Shown here piece by piece: positions 62,030-64,000 of a DNA stretch of 64,000 bases. The stretch's first letter is position 1, and every line of letters starts with the position of its first letter. Position numbers and translations under genes: made by a program. The stretch covers positions 122,947 through 186,946 of the forward strand of contig NZ_BDQY01000004.1 of NCBI RefSeq assembly GCF_002724055.1, read 5' to 3'. Under the pieces are notes generated by a model. That model was not told where the DNA came from and made no database searches. It worked only from the letters and a program-made list of their open reading frames with translations. The DNA comes from Tepidibacter mesophilus (lineage in GTDB: Bacteria > Bacillota > Clostridia > Peptostreptococcales > Peptostreptococcaceae).

Positions 62030-63112
62030 TTATCTTTTATAAGTTATCAATGGCTTTAAACTTGCTACAACTTCAATCATATTTTCATCTAGCATATCTT
62101 CTATTACTCTGTCTATATTTTTATAAGCCTCTGGAGCTTCTTCATATATTATATTTTTATCACTATATATTAAATTGCACTTCATATTATTTTGTCTAAC
62201 ATATTTCTTAGAATAAACTTTTTCAAGCTTCTCCTTACATCCAAATCTACTCCACTTTCGTCCTGCTCCATGTGATATAGAAAAGCAATAATCAAAAAGA
62301 TTATCCACTGGCTTTACTATATAAGAGTTACTTCCTCTACTTCCAGCTATAACAATATAACCTACATCAGACGGAGCTGCTCCTTTTCTGTGTATATAAT
62401 ATATCTGATTATCTATTTTCTTTTGAGTTATACTATTGTGAACGCTATCTAAAAGCTTTTTATTTTCTTTTGCGTTTACACATCCCGAAACTTTACGAGC
62501 TATTATTTCTCTATTCAAATTTGCAAATCGAACTGCCTTATCATGCTCACTTAAATATTCATTAGAAGAGTCAGTACCTATCTTTAACCCATTTTGACAA
62601 GAATATTCCTTAATATATTTATTCAATATATATTCACCATATTTTCTTGAACCACTGTGAACTAATAAATATATCTCATTCTTATTTATTCCTATTTTAT
62701 TTAAGGCTTTTTCATCGTATACTTTATCAATTTCTTCAAACTCAGCAAAATGGTTACCAGATCCTATTGTTCCTAATTTTTCTTTAAAAGGAAAATCAGT
62801 ATCTCCGATAAAATCATCTATATTTTCAATACAACTTAATTTTTCTAATTTTTTCATAGACTTATCTATTTTGAATTTATTTTTCTTTAATCCGGTAGAA
62901 AATAGTCCTATACCGCATCCAATATCATTTCCAATTATATGAGGATATATAATATCCTTAGTCATATAACTTGCTCCAACCGGAGTCTTCCCAGCATGTA
63001 AATCAGGAAGCCCTACCGCTTTGATTATTCCTTTGCGTGTTGCTATTTTTTCAAGCTGATCTACAGCATTACTTTCTATCCATGATTTCTCACTTTTAAC
63101 TATTTTTATCAT
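62030..63112 (-). CDS. RtcB-family RNA ligase, short (PrfH-associated type)
   Basis: This 360-residue protein is shorter than classical RtcB (about 480) and fits the RtcB2-like family often paired with the release-factor homologue PrfH. Metal-binding motifs are visible: DLHAGKTPVG (about 37-46), GNDIGCGIGL (about 61-70, with the metal-binding Cys), LGTIGSGNHF (about 113-122), LVHSGSRKYG (about 148-157) and SISHGAGRKWSR (about 278-289), where the guanylylated His is expected. It joins RNA 3'-phosphate and 5'-hydroxyl ends in RNA repair. No prfH gene is adjacent. Confidence 0.87.
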   Translation of the reverse strand: MIKIVKSEKSWIESNAVDQLEKIATRKGIIKAVGLPDLHAGKTPVGASYMTKDIIYPHIIGNDIGCGIGLFSTGLKKNKFKIDKSMKKLEKLSCIENIDDFIGDTDFPFKEKLGTIGSGNHFAEFEEIDKVYDEKALNKIGINKNEIYLLVHSGSRKYGEYILNKYIKEYSCQNGLKIGTDSSNEYLSEHDKAVRFANLNREIIARKVSGCVNAKENKKLLDSVHNSITQKKIDNQIYYIHRKGAAPSDVGYIVIAGSRGSNSYIVKPVDNLFDYCFSISHGAGRKWSRFGCKEKLEKVYSKKYVRQNNMKCNLIYSDKNIIYEEAPEAYKNIDRVIEDMLDENMIEVVASLKPLITYKR

Positions 63113-63268
63113 TTTTATATTCTCTCCTCCATATTATCGTATCCTATGGCAAGAGAATAAATACTATAATCTAGATATATTCTCTCACCTCATATTTTAA
63201 TAACATCATATTAACCACATCCTTTCAATATATTTATACAATCATTCTATCATATTTTTCAATAATTT

Positions 63269-63736
63269 TTATTTACATACATCAACCCATATCCCCTCAG
63301 TTATTTCCTCTAATTCACTAGGCTTAATCTTTATAGATGAATTGACTGACCCTGCAGCAGGATATACATAATCAAAATCCCTAATAGAAATATCTAAATA
63401 TATATCTAATGGATTTTTTAATCCAAACGGACATACTCCACCAACTGGATGTCCCGTTATATCTAGAACTTCATCAGACTTTAACATCGTGCACTTTGTT
63501 TTAAACTCATCCTTATACTTTCTGTTATCTATCTTTGCATCACCTTTAGTAACTATAAGAATACTTCTATCTTTTAATTTGACTGCTATAGTTTTTGCAA
63601 TAAGTTCAGGGGATACTCCATGTGCTTTAGCTGCTAACTCCACTGTCGCCGTACTTTTCTGCATTTCAAATACCTCAAATTTCAAATCATTTTCTTTTAA
63701 AAAAGCTCTAACATTCTCTAAAGACATTTCAATCAA
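63269..63736 (-). CDS. YbaK/ProX-type aminoacyl-tRNA deacylase
   Basis: This 155-residue protein of the YbaK/EbsC superfamily hydrolyses mischarged aminoacyl-tRNA. Family features are SPELIAKTIAVKLKD (about 38-52), the K near ILIVTKGDAKID (about 54-65), GHPVGGVCPFGLK (about 95-107) and DYVYPAAGSVNSSIKI (about 121-136). The specific substrate (Cys-tRNA-Pro, Ala-tRNA-Pro or other) cannot be told. It is monocistronic. Start is ATG; a possible ATG two codons later is less well spaced. Confidence 0.88.
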   Translation of the reverse strand: MIEMSLENVRAFLKENDLKFEVFEMQKSTATVELAAKAHGVSPELIAKTIAVKLKDRSILIVTKGDAKIDNRKYKDEFKTKCTMLKSDEVLDITGHPVGGVCPFGLKNPLDIYLDISIRDFDYVYPAAGSVNSSIKIKPSELEEITEGIWVDVCK

Positions 63737-63929
63737 CTCCTTTTAATACCTAGTATAAACATTAAAAATAATTTATTAAAACAAATTATATAACATAAAA
63801 CAGTATAAGGATACAATTTATTTATAATTTTACAATAAATTCAAATTCATTTATTCCCAATTCATTTAATTTACTATAATAGTGCAGTTTTGCTTGAAAT
63901 TTTTTACAGTTACATAGCTAACGGAATTC

Positions 63930-64000
63930 CTATGCAATTTTCAGAGTTTCAAAAATTTTATTAATAGGTTCACCTTTTATTGCAGCATTGTAAATATTAA
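63930..64000 (-). CDS. 3' end of a gene continuing beyond the window
   Basis: A minus-strand frame open to the window edge reads NIYNAAIKGEPINKIFETLKIA and stops with TAG at 63930-63932. The composition is protein-like but too short to identify. It lies about 190 bases upstream of the deacylase gene on the same strand. Confidence 0.4.
   Translation of the reverse strand, partial: NIYNAAIKGEPINKIFETLKIA

Noticed and set aside
1..64000. tRNA, rRNA, insertion sequences or prophage genes
   Set aside because: Scanning by eye found no tRNA cloverleaf signature, rRNA sequence, transposase or integrase. A systematic tool search would be needed to be certain for tRNAs.

Overview
The window is AT-rich DNA from a spore-forming anaerobic Firmicute of the class Clostridia. 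The spore cortex-lytic enzyme SleC, a fused tandem Csp germination protease, a TPP riboswitch, an arginine-gene T-box and strong A/T codon bias all fit this. The fused double-subtilase Csp layout is best known from Peptostreptococcaceae, so a member or relative of that family is likely; the exact taxon cannot be fixed from sequence reading alone. Nothing recognisable as rRNA, tRNA, CRISPR array, transposase or prophage was seen.

Layout. 1-9.8 kb: partial glutaminase, a TGS/uridine-kinase fusion, an operon of a CARF-less Csm6-like HEPN protein with signal peptidase I and a TIM-barrel protein, a LysM-tagged secreted 5'-nucleotidase, a short MltG-like protein with an apparent AUA start, a GGDEF-EAL protein and PrsW. 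9.9-15.8 kb: germination locus, with a LysM-GH18 cortex hydrolase and SleC on the plus strand converging on the Csp tandem protease. 15.9-20.2 kb: DUF3783, cold-shock protein, Na/Pi symporter behind a Pho-box-like repeat array, and NhaC antiporter. 20.5-23.9 kb: secreted helical-repeat protein and the thiDME operon under a TPP riboswitch. 24-27.7 kb: DUF134 regulator and a Mrp / MinD-type Fe-S ATPase / NifX-like cluster. 27.9-31.4 kb: chemoreceptor, RCC1-repeat pseudogene and a structured non-coding stretch. 31.5-41.1 kb: a molybdenum oxidoreductase operon carrying its own chaperone, Fe-S subunits and TatA/TatC, divergent from a PhnD/C/E/E-type ABC importer whose binding protein resembles the selenate-type subgroup. 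41.2-43.4 kb: alanine/glycine:sodium symporter flanked by degenerate copies of segments found near 31 kb. 43.5-46.5 kb: argGH behind a T-box with a duplicated antiterminator-terminator. 46.5-55.8 kb: pyrimidine operon pyrC-F-carA-carB-pyrK-D-E (transcribed on minus) behind a translated leader and terminator; pyrB is absent. 56.1-59.1 kb: TPR plus two membrane metalloproteases (M50-like, M48) and a rhodanese remnant. 59.1-64 kb: glycolipid synthase and flippase pair, a small hypothetical, an RtcB-family RNA ligase, a YbaK-type deacylase and a gene tail.

How parts fit. carAB feeds carbamoyl phosphate to pyrimidines, and argGH finish arginine synthesis from citrulline. The Mo-enzyme operon encodes maturation (TorD), export (Tat) and electron-transfer proteins for one Tat substrate, and the divergent importer may handle a related oxyanion. 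Most minus-strand operons end in clear intrinsic terminators, several overlapping the last codons of the gene. Regulatory RNA elements are the richest layer: a TPP riboswitch with a terminator plus a hairpin covering the thiD ribosome site, a partly duplicated T-box, and a pyr leader whose small ORF ends inside the attenuator loop.
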